64,000 nt of DNA. It comes from Dallia pectoralis. Taxonomy: Eukaryota; Chordata; Actinopteri; Esociformes; Umbridae. Under the pieces are notes generated by a model. That model was given only the letters and a program-made list of their open reading frames with translations. It did not search any database and was not told the DNA's origin. Below are positions 22,351 through 35,522 of the stretch, in pieces. Position numbers and translations under genes: made by a program. The stretch covers positions 5,891,362 to 5,955,361 of the forward strand of contig CM055756.1 of NCBI GenBank assembly GCA_029465975.1, in the 5' to 3' direction. Numbering within the stretch: the first letter of the stretch is position 1; each line of letters starts with the position of its first letter.

Positions 22351-24821
22351 ACTACCCAGTAGACTCAGCCTGACTCTGTGTATGATTGTGGGTGTGGGTG
22401 TTCGGGGGTGTGTGGGTGTGCTGGGGCCAGAGGGGGAGGATTAGAGAGGTCGGGAAGGGGGCCGTCTAAACAGTCTCAGTGCACATTGATATTCTATATC
22501 ATCCTGCCGTTATATAATGTAGTCCACTTAAACTGTTCTAATATAAGCTGCTAACTCCTTCCTCGGTCTCAGACGTGTGGGAGCTCTCTGGTCTCCACCA
22601 CATTCGAAAGAAGCAAAGAAACCCCTAACCACTTGAATCGTGTTACCAATCAAGAAAGATTGGATTAAATACACTGTTCTGGATATTATACCGTACGTGT
22701 AAAAGACCAATCTGTCTGAATAAGTGTAAACTCTGGGTCTGACCAGCAGGGTGCGCTCTCTGCATCTGATCTGGATGGTTGCATTGCATTGGTTTGTTTC
22801 CATCTAAGCAGCCTATAGTCCTAACTTCCTTTCTGAAAAGGTGGACTATGGTTTAGTTGAAGAGCCAAAAGGCTTCCCTCCCTCTTTAGAAATGTCCTCA
22901 TCTCACCCCGCTGTATTCTGCTACGACCTCTGCAAAATACACTTATCCTGTTGTATCCATTTGTTTTTGAGTAACTCTGACTTGATTCAATACTGAAAGA
23001 CTTATTATTGTTATTGGCAGGGTTGATGTCGATTATCACTTCTTGTTATTTTATTTGAGCGTCCGTTTGTCTGTTTTAATGTCCCTTGCTTGGAGCTTTA
23101 AACGGAATCTCTTGACGCAGAAAAGGGAAGCGAGAAAATGCTATTTAGCTGAGCGGGCCTACATTTGAGATTGAAAGTAGGAGGTTACAAATTGCATTAC
23201 AAATGGAATACCCCCTCCACGATGGAAGAATGGCCACCATCATGCACTTCTGTGTACATCCTTACAGTCCACTGGCAGCGTGACGGTTGTCATTATTACA
23301 GGACTGCACAATAAACAGGGGGGAAGTAGGAGAGCGATGTCTGCACTTTGATAACTATTCTCTCCAGACAGTTGACTTTTTAGTCATTTGGCAGATCCCC
23401 GCATTGCCTAGCGTGAATGCGTTTGCCCTAATGAGTTAATGCATTTGTGCTAATGAGTTGGTTCATTCATCCTAGTGAATTGGTTTGAGCAATCCCAATG
23501 CCATAGAAAGTCCTGGCAAGGAGATTCTTTCAAAGTCCAATTTGGGGGCTATGATGGGTAGAACGGGGTAGGGTAGGGGGTCAGACAAGGGAAGGGCGCG
23601 TTATGTCTGTTGAACTATGTAGGCCAGTTAAGGTCCTTCATTCTCCCGGTCATAATTGCAGGCTCTTGTCTTCCTGGTTTGCCACACCCTCCCAGTGTCT
23701 TGGGAACACCTTTATATATCGCTGGATGCTGGTTGAACAGTTTCAGTATGGACAGACACACGCGTAGGGATGGAAAAGGATGTTTAATAGTGATTAATAG
23801 TGAAACCAAACGTGTGACTTTGTGGCGACCCTTGTACTAATTGAATCACTAACACCCAGCCGTTACATTGACTTGGGGTGTAGGGAAATGTTGAGATTTG
23901 TAATCTCCTGATGGCATTCGTTCATTATTTATAACTCTGGGTATTTGTCATGTTTAATGTCAGCTGTATACTAGACCTTTAGCCTGCTGGAACGGGAGAC
24001 ATGCGAACGCTCTAGTAGTGAGTTAGACTACAGGGGTTTAGTTTGGAAAAACTCAAGAGGGTTTAATAGTTGTAGAAGTGGGGGGTTTTGTTTCCACAGC
24101 TGTGATTTTTACTGGTGAATATCATTTCAGTGGTCGGTGTTTGGAAAATGTGATCGTTGTTTTTCCGGGGTGAAAATCTGGGGTAAAATATGGATCACTG
24201 GAGAGTGATAACAAATAAGCAACTTTTCTGTTTAATTTGTATGATTTATAATTGTTATGGGTGTCGGGAATTGAAAATATGTTACTCGTTCGATATACCT
24301 GCACATCCTGCCTGGAAAGCCTGTCCAAACTGTGTAGCAGAGTTTAACCGAGTTAGTTTGAATACATACAGTCCTTTATATTAGTATTTAATCCGATTGA
24401 GAGTTGAATTGATAGGACCAGTTTCACTACAGGATCTCTGGGCAGAATGTGCTGGTCCTGCTCCATATTTCCTATCAGGTCTGGCTACAGTGATGTTACT
24501 ACTAACAGGTGATCTGACTGACCGTAGCAAATTCCTGGTGGGTCCCTGGGAAATGGAGTCTCTCTCTGCTAAATGTCTCAATCTCTTAAAAGTAGACACC
24601 ACTTTAGAAGAGATGTATCCATTTCTGTGGCCACGTCAGACAATGAAAATTCATGGTGGAATAAATCTTTCTTTTGAAAGTAGCCCTGTCTAGCGGTAGC
24701 TGTCACTGTAGCCTATCCTGGAACCCCATATTTCCTGTAAATTGTAAGATATAGGTGACTGTATTCCTTTTTTGGTTGTACCCCACCCTCCACTCTTCTG
24801 TTACCTTGTCTTTCATCTTGT

Positions 24822-24842
24822 GGGGTGGGGGTGGGGTGGGGG
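24822..24842 (+). other. G-quadruplex candidate in the dnm2 3' UTR
   Basis: Four G-runs of 4-5 separated by single T residues, in the transcribed strand of the presumed 3' UTR, about 120 nt before the poly(A) signals. Single-nucleotide loops predict a very stable RNA quadruplex. Confidence 0.6.
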
Positions 24843-24959
24843 CTGACCTGCATCCACATCTATTTCTTTTTTGTTTTTTTGCAAAGCCTTGTCAAGTGCC
24901 TCTGTAGCAATTTAATGGATTTGAATGAACAGATAATGCGATGTGGAACATGAGTGCTA

Positions 24960-24985
24960 AATAAAGAGGTATTCTGTACAATAAA
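24960..24985 (+). terminator. Poly(A) signals of dnm2
   Basis: Two AATAAA hexamers 20 nt apart, both followed by G, with a GT-rich downstream element starting near 25002. Nothing else nearby fits as the 3' end of dnm2 as well. The assignment is by position. Confidence 0.6.
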
Positions 24986-25000
24986 GGGACTTTGGTGGTT

Positions 25001-27641
25001 GGTGTTTTCTTGTGTCATATCTGCCTGGCTTTTTCTTTTCACGCTCCACAATCCTGGGTCAGTTTCTCCTAGCATGTCCTCTTTCCCCTCTGCTTTTCTG
25101 TAAATAAATTAGTCAATGGGTGTTACTGTGGGAACTTTGGTAGTATCGCAACAGCTTGTCAAACCTATTTGGATCAATTAGCAGAGTATGTTCATTGCCA
25201 AGACAGAACTGTTCGTTTAAATCCCTCGGTACACACAGTATGTGCCCACTTGGTCTGTTTAAAGGTGTGAAATGTTCTCTTCTTGCTAACATCTCAAAGT
25301 CCATTGAGTGGCCAAGCCAAAGCGTCTCCCCTCTGGCCTCCAAGAGGCATGGAGCGTTTATTTGAGAAGGGAGAGTGCGTTAGGAGTATGCTGTCAAGGT
25401 TCTTCCTTTGACTTTAGGCATCCAGCTTCTTGACTAGTTAAAGATGGGACGACAAGTGACACGAGTCTTGCGAGAATAATTTATCTCTTAATGCAAGGTG
25501 CACTTATGCGATTTTTCTGTATTGATTTTATTAAGTATGGTGGTAAACAAATATTACTGAATATATGGTCCTTTGTACAGAACTGAGCTATGTTCCAGTT
25601 GAAACTAACCACTCGTTATGTACATCAACTGCAGAACCGGAAGAGAATAATTAGCTTTGTTATAAGAAAATATGCCGCAAGATGTTCAAGTTCCATGGCT
25701 ACATTACATCTCTAATACTAAATGAAATGTCTTATAGGCCTTTGTTAAGGCTGAACTAATAGTGAAATGAGTATAAGAGATGACCCATATATTTGTGGGT
25801 TAATAGGCTGTATGGGTTTACAGTGTTAGGCGAAAGTGGACGTCAATAGAGTGTTATTAATGTTGGTCTGTCATTACAATTCTCCCTACACAGGCGGCCT
25901 GCCCCTGCTCGTCGTAACCCCTGGTGACCTTGCCCCAAAGCATGATGGGAATGGAGACGCCCTGACCAGAAAGAGAACCGGACCTGCAATGAATATAAAG
26001 CTAAAATCCCAAACTTTGGCAATGAATAGATTTTAGAGTTAATGAAACTGATAAAAGTCAAATAATGCCGTCGTTGGCAGAAATGGATACGAGATAAATG
26101 TTACCATGGTAACTGTCAACCATTCATTTTACAATAACTAATCATTTCAGAAATGGCTGCCTGGTTACTCAAGTCAATTTTAAATCTGTGTAAACAATTA
26201 TTAAATATCTGGGAGAACAGTGACATATGAGGAGAGGTTTACCTATACGTCTAATTAAAACAGCCGCCGAATATCCAGAGATGTATTCTATGCAATTTGC
26301 AAAAATTCTGACACCGACCAGAATAGGTTCAACTTCTTTTTCGCATTGTGTAAGTTAAAATATACTGAGTAAATGTAATTATTTTGTACCGATTAATTAG
26401 TTGGAATGCTCATGTGCCATAGTGAAATCTGCCATATTTATCTGGGGATTGTTGTTTTGGTTTTACTGTACATATTTGTTACAAAATATGGGAATTTCTC
26501 CATGACAGAGGATAGGATCTTTGTCACTGGTTTTCCAACTGAAGTTTCGCGAATCCTAAATGATGGAGTACGTTAGGGCAATATATGCACCCCTGACAAC
26601 TTGAAGTGTAGCTGGTGGAGCTTTTTATTGGTGCTTTTTTATAGTTCAAACTCTAGAAACAAGGAGTGTGACAGTGTGTTGCAGAAAATGTGATCAAGTT
26701 TTCATGCTCACACCTAAACAAAAAGCACATAAGGACATAAAAACAATATATTTTCACGTAACGTTTGAGGAGCACGTTTATGGGAACTTAAATTAAAGAT
26801 CTTGAGGCGTTGGATGGGAACTTTTCATAAAAATCCTTAGGGTGATTCAGTAGTCTTAGTCGCTTCCTATATATATATAGTGCATATTTTTCATAGTACC
26901 TGAGTTTAGAATATTATTAAATTATATACTGAGGCAGGGTTTTACATGCTTGTGGACCAAATTCAGTCTATTTAATTTTACTATGTCGCAATTCTTCTGA
27001 CAATTTTAACTCTGGCTTCTTTTGCCCATAAATCAGTTTGGCTTCTTTTGTCAGATGTCTGTCTTACAATGTAGATGTCAATAAAAATATAATGAAACCT
27101 TCCCATCAGCCCAATGTTTTATTTCTCATTGGAATGAACAAATCTCACAGTCTTATCTTTTTTTCACCGATTTTCATATAACTTTTGAAACTCTTACATG
27201 CACTTTGTATTGCATTCAAAGCCTATCGCTTGGTAGGATAACAGTGTTTATTGCGTGAACACAAGCTTTTCTGCCTGACAAACTGCCTCAAACTCATGAC
27301 ACACATACATAACAAAAAAATTCAGTCACTCAGTACCCACACATCACTGTCTTATCTCTGTCTTCGATCTCTCAAAGGATTACATCACCGTTCTGAAGAT
27401 GCCAGGCATGATATAGTGGAGATGGAGGGTGCCACAGAGTAACATCAGAGCATGCATGAAGATGCTTTATGCTGGGTTGTGATTGGTAGAAGACGCTTCT
27501 GGCCATGAGTAAGTGGAATACACCTCCGGGAATAATGTAAGGGAGGTACCACAGGGCAGGCTTTGGGTCTGTTAGAAGATACCGCCTGGCAGTGGGTGGT
27601 TGTAGGGGAAGGAACCCCTGGAAAGTTGGTGAGATTAGTGA
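25001..27641. other. Intergenic region between dnm2 and tmed1
   Basis: AT-rich. No gene, RNA or clear mobile element was recognised. An AATAAA at 27080-27085 could serve an extended dnm2 transcript. Confidence 0.5.
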
Positions 27642-28086
27642 CTGAATGTGAATACCCAAAATACATTAGATTAGTGACTGAACGTGAATACCCCAAATAA
27701 GATTAGTGACTGAGCGTGAATACCCCAAATACATAAGATTAGTGACTGAACGTGAATACCCCAAATACATAAGATTGGTGACTGAACGTAAATACCCCAA
27801 ATACATAAGATTAGTGACTGAACGTGAATACCCCAAATACATAAGATTAGTGACTGAACGTGAATACCCAAAATACATTAGATTAGTGACTGAATGTGAA
27901 TACCCCAAATACATAAGATTAGTGACTGAACGTGAATACCCCAAATACATAAGATTAGTGACTGAACGTGAATACCCCAAATACATAATATTAGTAACTG
28001 AACGTGAATACCCCAAATACATAAGATTAGTGACTGAACACGAATACCACAAATGCATAAGATTAGTCACTGAACGTGAATAACCC
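27642..28086. repeat. 36-bp minisatellite
   Basis: About 12 units of GATTAGTGACTGAACGTGAA then TACCCCAAATACATAA. The period is a multiple of three, so both strands stay open and give spurious peptides. Confidence 0.93.
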
Positions 28087-28299
28087 AAATACTTGAGACT
28101 GAAGCACTTGTTTAATTGTCTCGGGGTTTGACTGTTAAAAACGGACTATGGCTAAGTTAACATTAGCCATAGAAAATGTTTGAGCGTTCAGTTAATCGGG
28201 CTGCCTTATGCTTATGCTGGTAGAGCCAGGGTGGGCCGATGCAGGTTCCACTTCCTCATCATTGATCCAAGACTTCTCACCGGGATAAACAAATGCTTG

Positions 28300-31200
28300 G
28301 ATATTATGTAATACACTTTTATTTGATGTATTTGTGTTACTTATAATCTAATGTCCGTAGAATTTCCTTGGTCTTCTTTTTGCTTGAAGTAATTGAAGGC
28401 CGTGTCCACACTGACAGCAATCCAAAACCAGACTCCTCCTATTTCTCAACTTCACTACAGCGGCATCTTCACACATGAACGTTCCACAACGTTAAAACGG
28501 TTTGGTTGTGGTTCTGTTGGAAGGCGCCACTAGGGTTTGCAGGACCTATTCTTGTTGTCAAAGAAGCGTCGTAAGGTGTAGACCTGTGTGACAGCCACGA
28601 GTATGATGACCAGGAGGCCCGCAGAGGACCAGAAGGAAACTCTCCACAAGTTGTCCTCCAGTAGGTAGCGGTCTCTGGCCTCAAAGCCCCTCAGCGTGGT
28701 CTGAAAGTGCCGGCTCCGCTCCAGACGCTTGTGCACCGAGTCCATGGCCTCCTACAGGGAGAGCGGTCAGAGTGAGACTAGAATCATTGTAAATGGTAGA
28801 GAGTATTCCTCTTCATTCAGAAATGGATCACATCAGCTAACGTCTCACCCGAATGTGTTCCAGTTCGTATTCCATCATGCTCTCCTGCTCTGCCATGTCT
28901 GTCCACTCTTCATCGTCATCTTGACCTCCCACGATCACCACGAAGAACACCATCTTGTCAGAAAGCTTACTGAAGCTGTTGTCAAAACAAAGCCGGTAGT
29001 CTCCATCCTCTGTGGGCTCCACCCTGAGAGTGGGAGGAGAGCGTGATATCAGAGTGTTCAGCCAGCAGGTATAGAAGCTATTACAAACGGGTTAATATAT
29101 GGGGTTAAGCCACTGACGTGTGGATGCCATCAGATGTCCTGAACTCAGAGACCAGCCGGTATCCACTGGGGGAGATCAGGGTAAAGCCTACATCCAGGCC
29201 GGCACCTGCAATCACCTGGGATAGGAGGGAACTGTTCAACGAATGGACGTGACATTATCAACCTGAGTCTGACTTGGATTATTATACAACCACACACCAC
29301 ACACACACACATACACACACAGACAGACACACACAGACAGACAGACACACACAGAACCACACACACACACACACACACACACCACACCACACCACACCAC
29401 ACACACATCACCTATAAAGGACAATTATGTAGAATACAATAGCCCTGTGAACTCTGTGTTTATCATCCTCCATGATTTCCATATTCAAACTCTAGAGTCT
29501 AGAGGCTCTACGACTAACGGCAAACCCAGTAGGTAAGCACCTGCTTCTACAGTAACCAAAACATATCATGTTAAATACTGTCTGATAATATTAAGATCAG
29601 ATCATCTGAAGAAGTATTCACATAGCTCTCTTCCAAGTGTACAAAAACTAAACCCGTTGCGATTCAGATATGGCTGTAGCAAATGAAAAGACTTAATAAG
29701 TTGAATGTGGTCTTATTAGAACAGTTGAGAAAAACCCAAGAGATACACATCGTGCCAAGCTAATGGCTAGAAGCATTTACCACAGCAGTAAGCATTTGGC
29801 TGTAATCTCCTGACAATGGAGATGCCTCTAGACATCTTTATGGTATCAGTTCAGGATAGTGGATCTCTGTTTTGTCCCCAGTTTGAGGCAGCGACCCTAT
29901 TTATTTGGCCATTTGGAGCATTCACTCTGTGGTTAATTAATGCTATGTCACAGCTTGTCCGGCAGGTAAGGAGACTGGTCCAACTGGGATGAACAGTAGT
30001 TATGACATAATCTTATCTAAAATATGTATACCTTCTAAGGATAAGTTTAACGGTAGAATTGGGCACAGAATGGATCGAGGACCAAAGTGCACTTTGGCTT
30101 GAAGTTTGCAACATTTTGGAGTGGGAGTTATCTGTCCAGCTTCAGTTTTGCTCCAGAAGCACTCAGCCAAGAATTAAGGGCAGACTCTGTTTATACATGC
30201 AATGTTAAGTGGTTCTTTGATAGCATAGTTCACAACCAAGTGGTAGCCTAAGTGATCACACGTTTTGATGAGATATGTCTTAAACTATGCTTTTAAATAA
30301 AACATTTGGGAAATACAAGCTGCAGTCCATAATAAATAATAATAAATATTAGGGTTGATTGTGGTTTTATGATAATAATATGTATTATGGGATAATACGT
30401 TTCACAAGTCAAGTCTAATTTACGCTTGGTTCGCCAACAGCTTGGCCTTTATACTGTGCCATTTGGAATAAAAATTATGCTAATTAGCAAATGATTAACT
30501 GGCTTCATTTCAGTTGTCAAAGGTCGGAAAAGGGAAGAAATAAGGTACATGATTGTTCTATTTATATGTTTTACAAAAACTTGTGCACTACAATTAACTT
30601 CACAAATCAAGCACACGAGAAAAGAAAATGTGATCACATGAGAAAAGAAAAAGGATATCACTGTCTCTCTATAACTGGCCCGCCTTATTACTAAGAAAAC
30701 AACCCTTGATATGGTGGCTTAGCGTGGGAAACATTGTCATGTGGTAACATAGCCTACTTGTTTCTGTAGAGGTGAAATAGACAAATCACGTTGTAACACT
30801 CCTAATGTATCCCTAAAACAAATAAAACAAATACTGTGCGGATCCATATTGTTGTAAGCGCACCTTTCATACTTGTGGTTTTCCTTAATGTCTTGCTTCA
30901 AATGCACACGTTGCAAGCATCGTAAACATGTATATTTAGAAAAGGTAATAATTAATATTAAAGAAACAGTTGCACAACTCCTATGCATTTTTAGTTTAGG
31001 ACGCTACTTGCAGAGTTTTATTCTGGATACAAAATATTAACAAATATAGGATACCTAGTTCCACGACTACTGCCTTGAAATGCACCACATGGTTTAATAG
31101 AAACACTTTAAACTGTAAAACACACACACACACACTCACACACACACACACACACACATAGAATAAATTAAAAATAAGATAACGACTATAATAATGTGTT

Positions 31201-32772
31201 TCCATCAGGTCTACCACTGTACCTGGTAACAACACTATAATAATGTTTCCATCAGGTCTACCACTGTAACAACACTATAATAATGTTTCCATCAGGTCTA
31301 CCACTGTAACAACACTATAATAATGTTTCCATCAGGTCTACCACTGTAACAACACTATAATAATGTCTCCATCAGGTATACCAATGTAACAACACTATAA
31401 TAATGTTTCCATCAGGTATACCAATGTAACAACACTATAATAATGTTTCCATCAGGTATACCAATGTAACAACACTATAATAATGTTTCCATCAGGTATA
31501 CCACTGTAACAACACTATAATAATGTTTCCAACAGGTATACCACTGTTATAACACTATAATAATGTTTCCAACAGGTCTACCACTGTAACAACACTATAA
31601 TAATGTTTCCATCAGGTCTACCACTGTAACAACACTATAATAATGTCTCCATCAGGTCTACCACTGTAACAACACTATAATAATGTCTCCATCAGGTATA
31701 CCAATGTAACAACACTATAATAATGTTTCCATCAGGTATACCACTGTAACAACACTATAATAATGTTTCCATCAGGTATACCACTGTAACAACACTATAA
31801 TAATGTTTCCATCAGGTCTACCACTGTAACAACACTATAATAATGTTTCCATCAGGTCTACCACTGTAACAACACTATAATAATGTCTCCATCAGGTCTA
31901 CCACTGTAACAACACTATAATAATGTCTCCATCAGGTATACCAATGTAACAACACTATAATAATGTTTCCATCAGGTATACCACTGTAACAACACTATAA
32001 TAATGTTTCCATCAGGTCTACCACTGTAACAACACTATAATAATGTTTCCATCAGGTCTACCACTGTAACAACACTATAATAATGTTTCCATCAGGTCTA
32101 CCACTGTAACAACACTATAATAATGTTTCCATCAGGTCTACCACTGTAACAACACTATAATAATGTTTCCATCAGGTCTACCACTGTAACACCACTATAA
32201 TAATGTCTCCATCAGGTCTACCACTGTAACAACACTATAATAATGTTTCCATCAGGTATACCACTGTAACAACACTATAATAATGTTTCCATCAGGTCTA
32301 CCACTGTAACAACACTATAATAATGTTTCCATCAGGTCTACCACTGTAACACCACTATAATAATGTCTCCATCAGGTCTACCACTGTAACAACACTATAA
32401 TAATGTTTCCATCAGGTCTACCACTGTAACACCACTATAATAATGTTTCCATCAGGTCTACCACTGTAACAACACTATAATAATGTTTCCATCAGGTCTA
32501 CCACTGTAACACCACTATAATAATGTCTCCATCAGGTCTACCACTGTAACAACACTATAATAATGTTTCCATCAGGTCTACCACTGTACCTGATATTCCA
32601 CCTCCAGACTTCCGTTCTTCTCAACTGTTTGGTAGAAACATTCAGTTCGACTGGCCACTAGTAGAAAGGTGAATTCAGTGTTTCGGCTTTGTCCTAAACC
32701 CGAAGTGAACTCAACAGATATAGCGAAATAGTAGAGTAAATACAGTAAATACAGTCCTATGGCAGCGCCCAT
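28300..32772 (-). CDS. tmed1: Transmembrane emp24 (p24) domain protein 1, complete
   Basis: p24-family cargo receptor cycling between ER and Golgi in COPII/COPI vesicles. Coding exons on the - strand are 32772-32590, 29215-29118, 29023-28849 and 28751-28530 (stop TAG 28532-28530), 225 residues. From the N-terminus there is a hydrophobic signal peptide starting MGAAIGLYLLYLLYYFAISV; a GOLD domain with TEFTFLL, ECFYQ, LEVEYQ, AGLDVGFTLISPSGYRLVS and GDYRLCFDNSFSKLSDKMVF; an acidic segment QDDDEEW; a coiled coil with RLERSRHFQ; a transmembrane helix (LLVIILVAVTQV); and a short cytosolic tail TLRRFFDNKN with the FF sorting motif. An upstream in-frame ATG at 32808 would add 12 residues before the signal peptide and is less likely. 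The sequence and the tail-to-tail neighbour dnm2 favour tmed1 over tmed5. Confidence 0.92.
28318..28323 (-). terminator. Poly(A) signal of tmed1
   Basis: AATAAA on the - strand, about 210 nt after the stop codon. It gives a short 3' UTR and leaves about 3.3 kb between the two converging transcripts. Confidence 0.55.
29285..29408. repeat. (CA)n-rich microsatellite in tmed1 intron 1
   Basis: Compound CA tract with CAGA and CACAC interruptions, directly upstream of the second coding exon in the direction of transcription. Confidence 0.85.
29409..31119. other. tmed1 intron 1 unique part
   Basis: AT-rich intron with no recognised exon or mobile element. A (CA)n tract follows at 31121-31160. Confidence 0.45.
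31190..32589. repeat. 40-bp minisatellite reaching the tmed1 exon 1 donor
   Basis: About 35 units of TAATGTTTCCATCAGGTCTA then CCACTGTAACAACACTATAA. The unit nearest the gene start runs into the splice donor of tmed1 exon 1: on the - strand the exon ends CAG, followed by GTACAGTGGTAGACCTGATG, which is repeat sequence from the first intron base. The unit at the far end (about 31219) also carries CAGGTACAGTGG, whereas internal units read GTTACAGTGG. Confidence 0.93.
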
Positions 32773-35267
32773 TGTAGAAGCACCTTTGGACTCAACCAGA
32801 AGGTACATGATCAGCCTATCCGGGTTGAATGCTGGGTGACCAGGTGTTCATTCTGCATCGTCTACTTCGCTTTATTCCGACCCTGCTGTTAGTCGCCTCG
32901 ATTCATTCAACAAGATTGATGTTTGTCATGAGTTTCTCCCAAAGAAAAATCAATACTTTGGGTGAATTCAATATTGGTTACATCGGCGAAAAATGTTATA
33001 GCTATATCTAAAATAATTATTTAAAGAAATCGACATTTGCTGTAAAAAAAGTTCCAAATCAAAAACGATGCAAATGTCAACAAATAATGAAATCCTGCTT
33101 ATACCTGACTAAACAACATTTACGATACTGTGTGTGTGGACGAATAATGCAGTTTAAAAGGAATTACAATTTGTCAATAAAAATATAATGATAGAAAACT
33201 GTATTGTATGGGGAGGTGGGGTAAAAAAAAACATATCATTGACTGGCACTAACATGGAATGTGTATTCTGGAAGGGTTTATTTTCATGTCTTAATAAAGT
33301 TTTTTATAAAAAGGAAAAAAAAACTTTGTATGGCTACATGTTATATGGTCATCTTCCTTATGTTCAGTGGTGGTCAAGGTCAATCTAATCTGAGATGTGC
33401 TTCTAATTTTTTCCCTTCAAAAGTAAAAAATTTTCATTAGACATTTTATGCATTTTATTGTTAGGTATCTGAATTTTGCATTGATTAGAAAAGACAAGTA
33501 TTGATACTTTTGCAGCAGTCCCATATTAAGATAACCTGGAGATTAAGCCAACATTTGCACACATGTCAGTTTTTGGAATATTGTGCTAAAACATTGTGAT
33601 ATGTGTAATCAAATTAAATCAATTAAATGTTACTGTAAATGCAAATCTAAAGTTTAGATCAGCAGACATACCACCGGACTATACAGGCTCTGGCATGTGT
33701 GTGTGTCTAACCCCATTTTATTAGTTGCGTTCTTAATTATCCGATTGTGAGAACTTACCTGACATAGTGTGACAACATAGTTGCTGATGGGGCAAATTGT
33801 CACAAGTGCACATATTCTATTTAACGGACTACAAACTCCTGAAATAAGACATGCAGATGTAATTTATACAAAACATGTGCCCAAGGCCTCCTGCTTTCGT
33901 TTGGTATGACATTTATACCATTGTGATGTGTTGGGCCCGGTTGATGTTACAAAGTGTGAAAACTGTAACGACAAACCACCTCTGCCCAACATGTACTATT
34001 TAGAGGAAACTGAGAAAGCGTGTGCGTAACGTTTTGCAGAATTGAAGTTAGACTATCGGCTAACTTGTTAAGAGACGCAAGGAATGACCTGATATATGGG
34101 CTTTTCCAAGGCCAAACTGGACACACCCTTTGACCTGCAACAATATCAAGCCATAAAAAATTAAGTATAAACTATGAAGTGAACTATATATCACACACAC
34201 GCAGGAGGAAAGCCCCTTGCCCTGATGCTTTTCCAGTAAAGTTTCTAGGCCTGTTGGGCAGAAAACTATCCTAGTTCACACGGACAAACCAGGTGTTATG
34301 ATTATGTTTACAAAGATAAGATGAGATGGGGGGAGAGTTGGTGGTATGAGTGGTGTGTTCTACTTTGTTTATCACGCCAACCTGGTGTCGCCAAATAGGT
34401 ATTTCCTGTCCTATTTTAAATTACATTTTGCCTTTATATGTAAAATTATCTGACGACACATTCTAATTTACAGTAATGCTGAAGACCTTGAAATACTCAC
34501 TGACAGGTAAATACAACTAAGTGTAACTTAAATGTCAATCTAATACCTTTATCTTTTTTATATATTGCAATACCATATCATACAGCCTGCTTGTAGATTG
34601 TATAGCAGGTGCCGCCAGCGTGTATTTGTTCCACATTTTAGAGAGACAATAATGTTATTTTTCATATTATCAAATATACAACACAGTAGATATATAAACA
34701 TAAAATGAGATGAGTGTCATTCTTTTTGACCAGTAGAATAATAGAAACATTATTTATTTTTGCTGCTGTTAATACTTCATCTGTGACCAGTACAATAATT
34801 ATTTAAAGTAAGCATTATTTCATCTTGAAAACAGAGAAAAGAGGCCAAGTGCAGTTTGCACAAATGTCCAGTTCGAAGTCATCTCAGTATCTATACAGAA
34901 AGTCATTACAGTAAGATAACCCGTGCTTGCTGACCAACACTGCAACTCCCAGTAGGCATTTTTTTTCAATGACTCTGAACTCTGACAGTGGTTATTCCTT
35001 ACAGTGGTTTATTTGATCTGCAGTCCGCAAGTACAGTTTCTAGTTTGCTTAGATACTAATATCGAAACTGATGTAGACATTAAGGTATTTTTCACTAAAT
35101 GAGCACAGCACAGCTCAACGTTGTACCACAATTATGCCCAGCCTGTCAATCTTGGCCTTTTCATGAGAACCTTTATGCAGCTGGCTCAGAACCATTCCAA
35201 CAGAGCAGCTAGGGCATCAGCAATAAGAATATTACCAATGATTTAATATTACAGTTGAGAAAAAATG
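32773..35267. other. Intergenic region upstream of tmed1
   Basis: AT-rich sequence; the tmed1 promoter should lie near 32,800-33,100, but no TATA box or CpG island stands out. No other gene was recognised. Confidence 0.45.
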
Positions 35268-35522
35268 TGTCACGACTCTGGTAAGAAGACACAAAGGCAG
35301 AGTTTCTTCGAGGCATAATTATTTTTTCCTTTTTTAAACTTATAAACAAAACAACGCAAAGATAGCAACCGCAGCTAACAGCAAGTAATGATGCTCACAG
35401 CCCAGTTAAATGAAGGAACTGATAATCAGCTGATAATTAATGCTAAACTTCAGGGGTGTTAACGTCCTCTGGGTTGTGCGGTGCTAAACAGAAAATACCC
35501 AAAGTCCTCCAAGTTCGTCACA
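35268..35522 (-). mobile_element. LTR of a gypsy-like retrotransposon (3' LTR)
   Basis: A 255-bp segment with ends TGTCACGA and TCGTCACA on the + strand. On the - strand it reads TGTGACGAACTTGG to AGAGTCGTGACA. Immediately before the LTR start on that strand is a polypurine tract, AGAGGGAGAGATAC, as expected next to a 3' LTR. The adjoining 35523-35900 would then be the 3' internal end of the element. It has only a proline- and glutamate-rich low-complexity frame and no recognisable pol domain. Confidence 0.55.

Larger units (their letters stand above)
22351..25000 (+). other. dnm2: dnm2 3' untranslated region
   Basis: No coding potential. It runs from the TAG to a strong poly(A) region: AATAAA at 24960-24965 and 24980-24985, followed by a GT-rich stretch (TTTGGTGGTTGGTG). 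This gives a 3' UTR of about 2.65 kb. A G-quadruplex candidate lies at 24822-24842. A later AATAAA at 27080 could mark a longer form. Confidence 0.55.

Noticed and set aside
27666..28088. 140-residue frame on the - strand and its + counterpart
   Set aside because: 36-bp minisatellite artefact; no similarity to a protein family.
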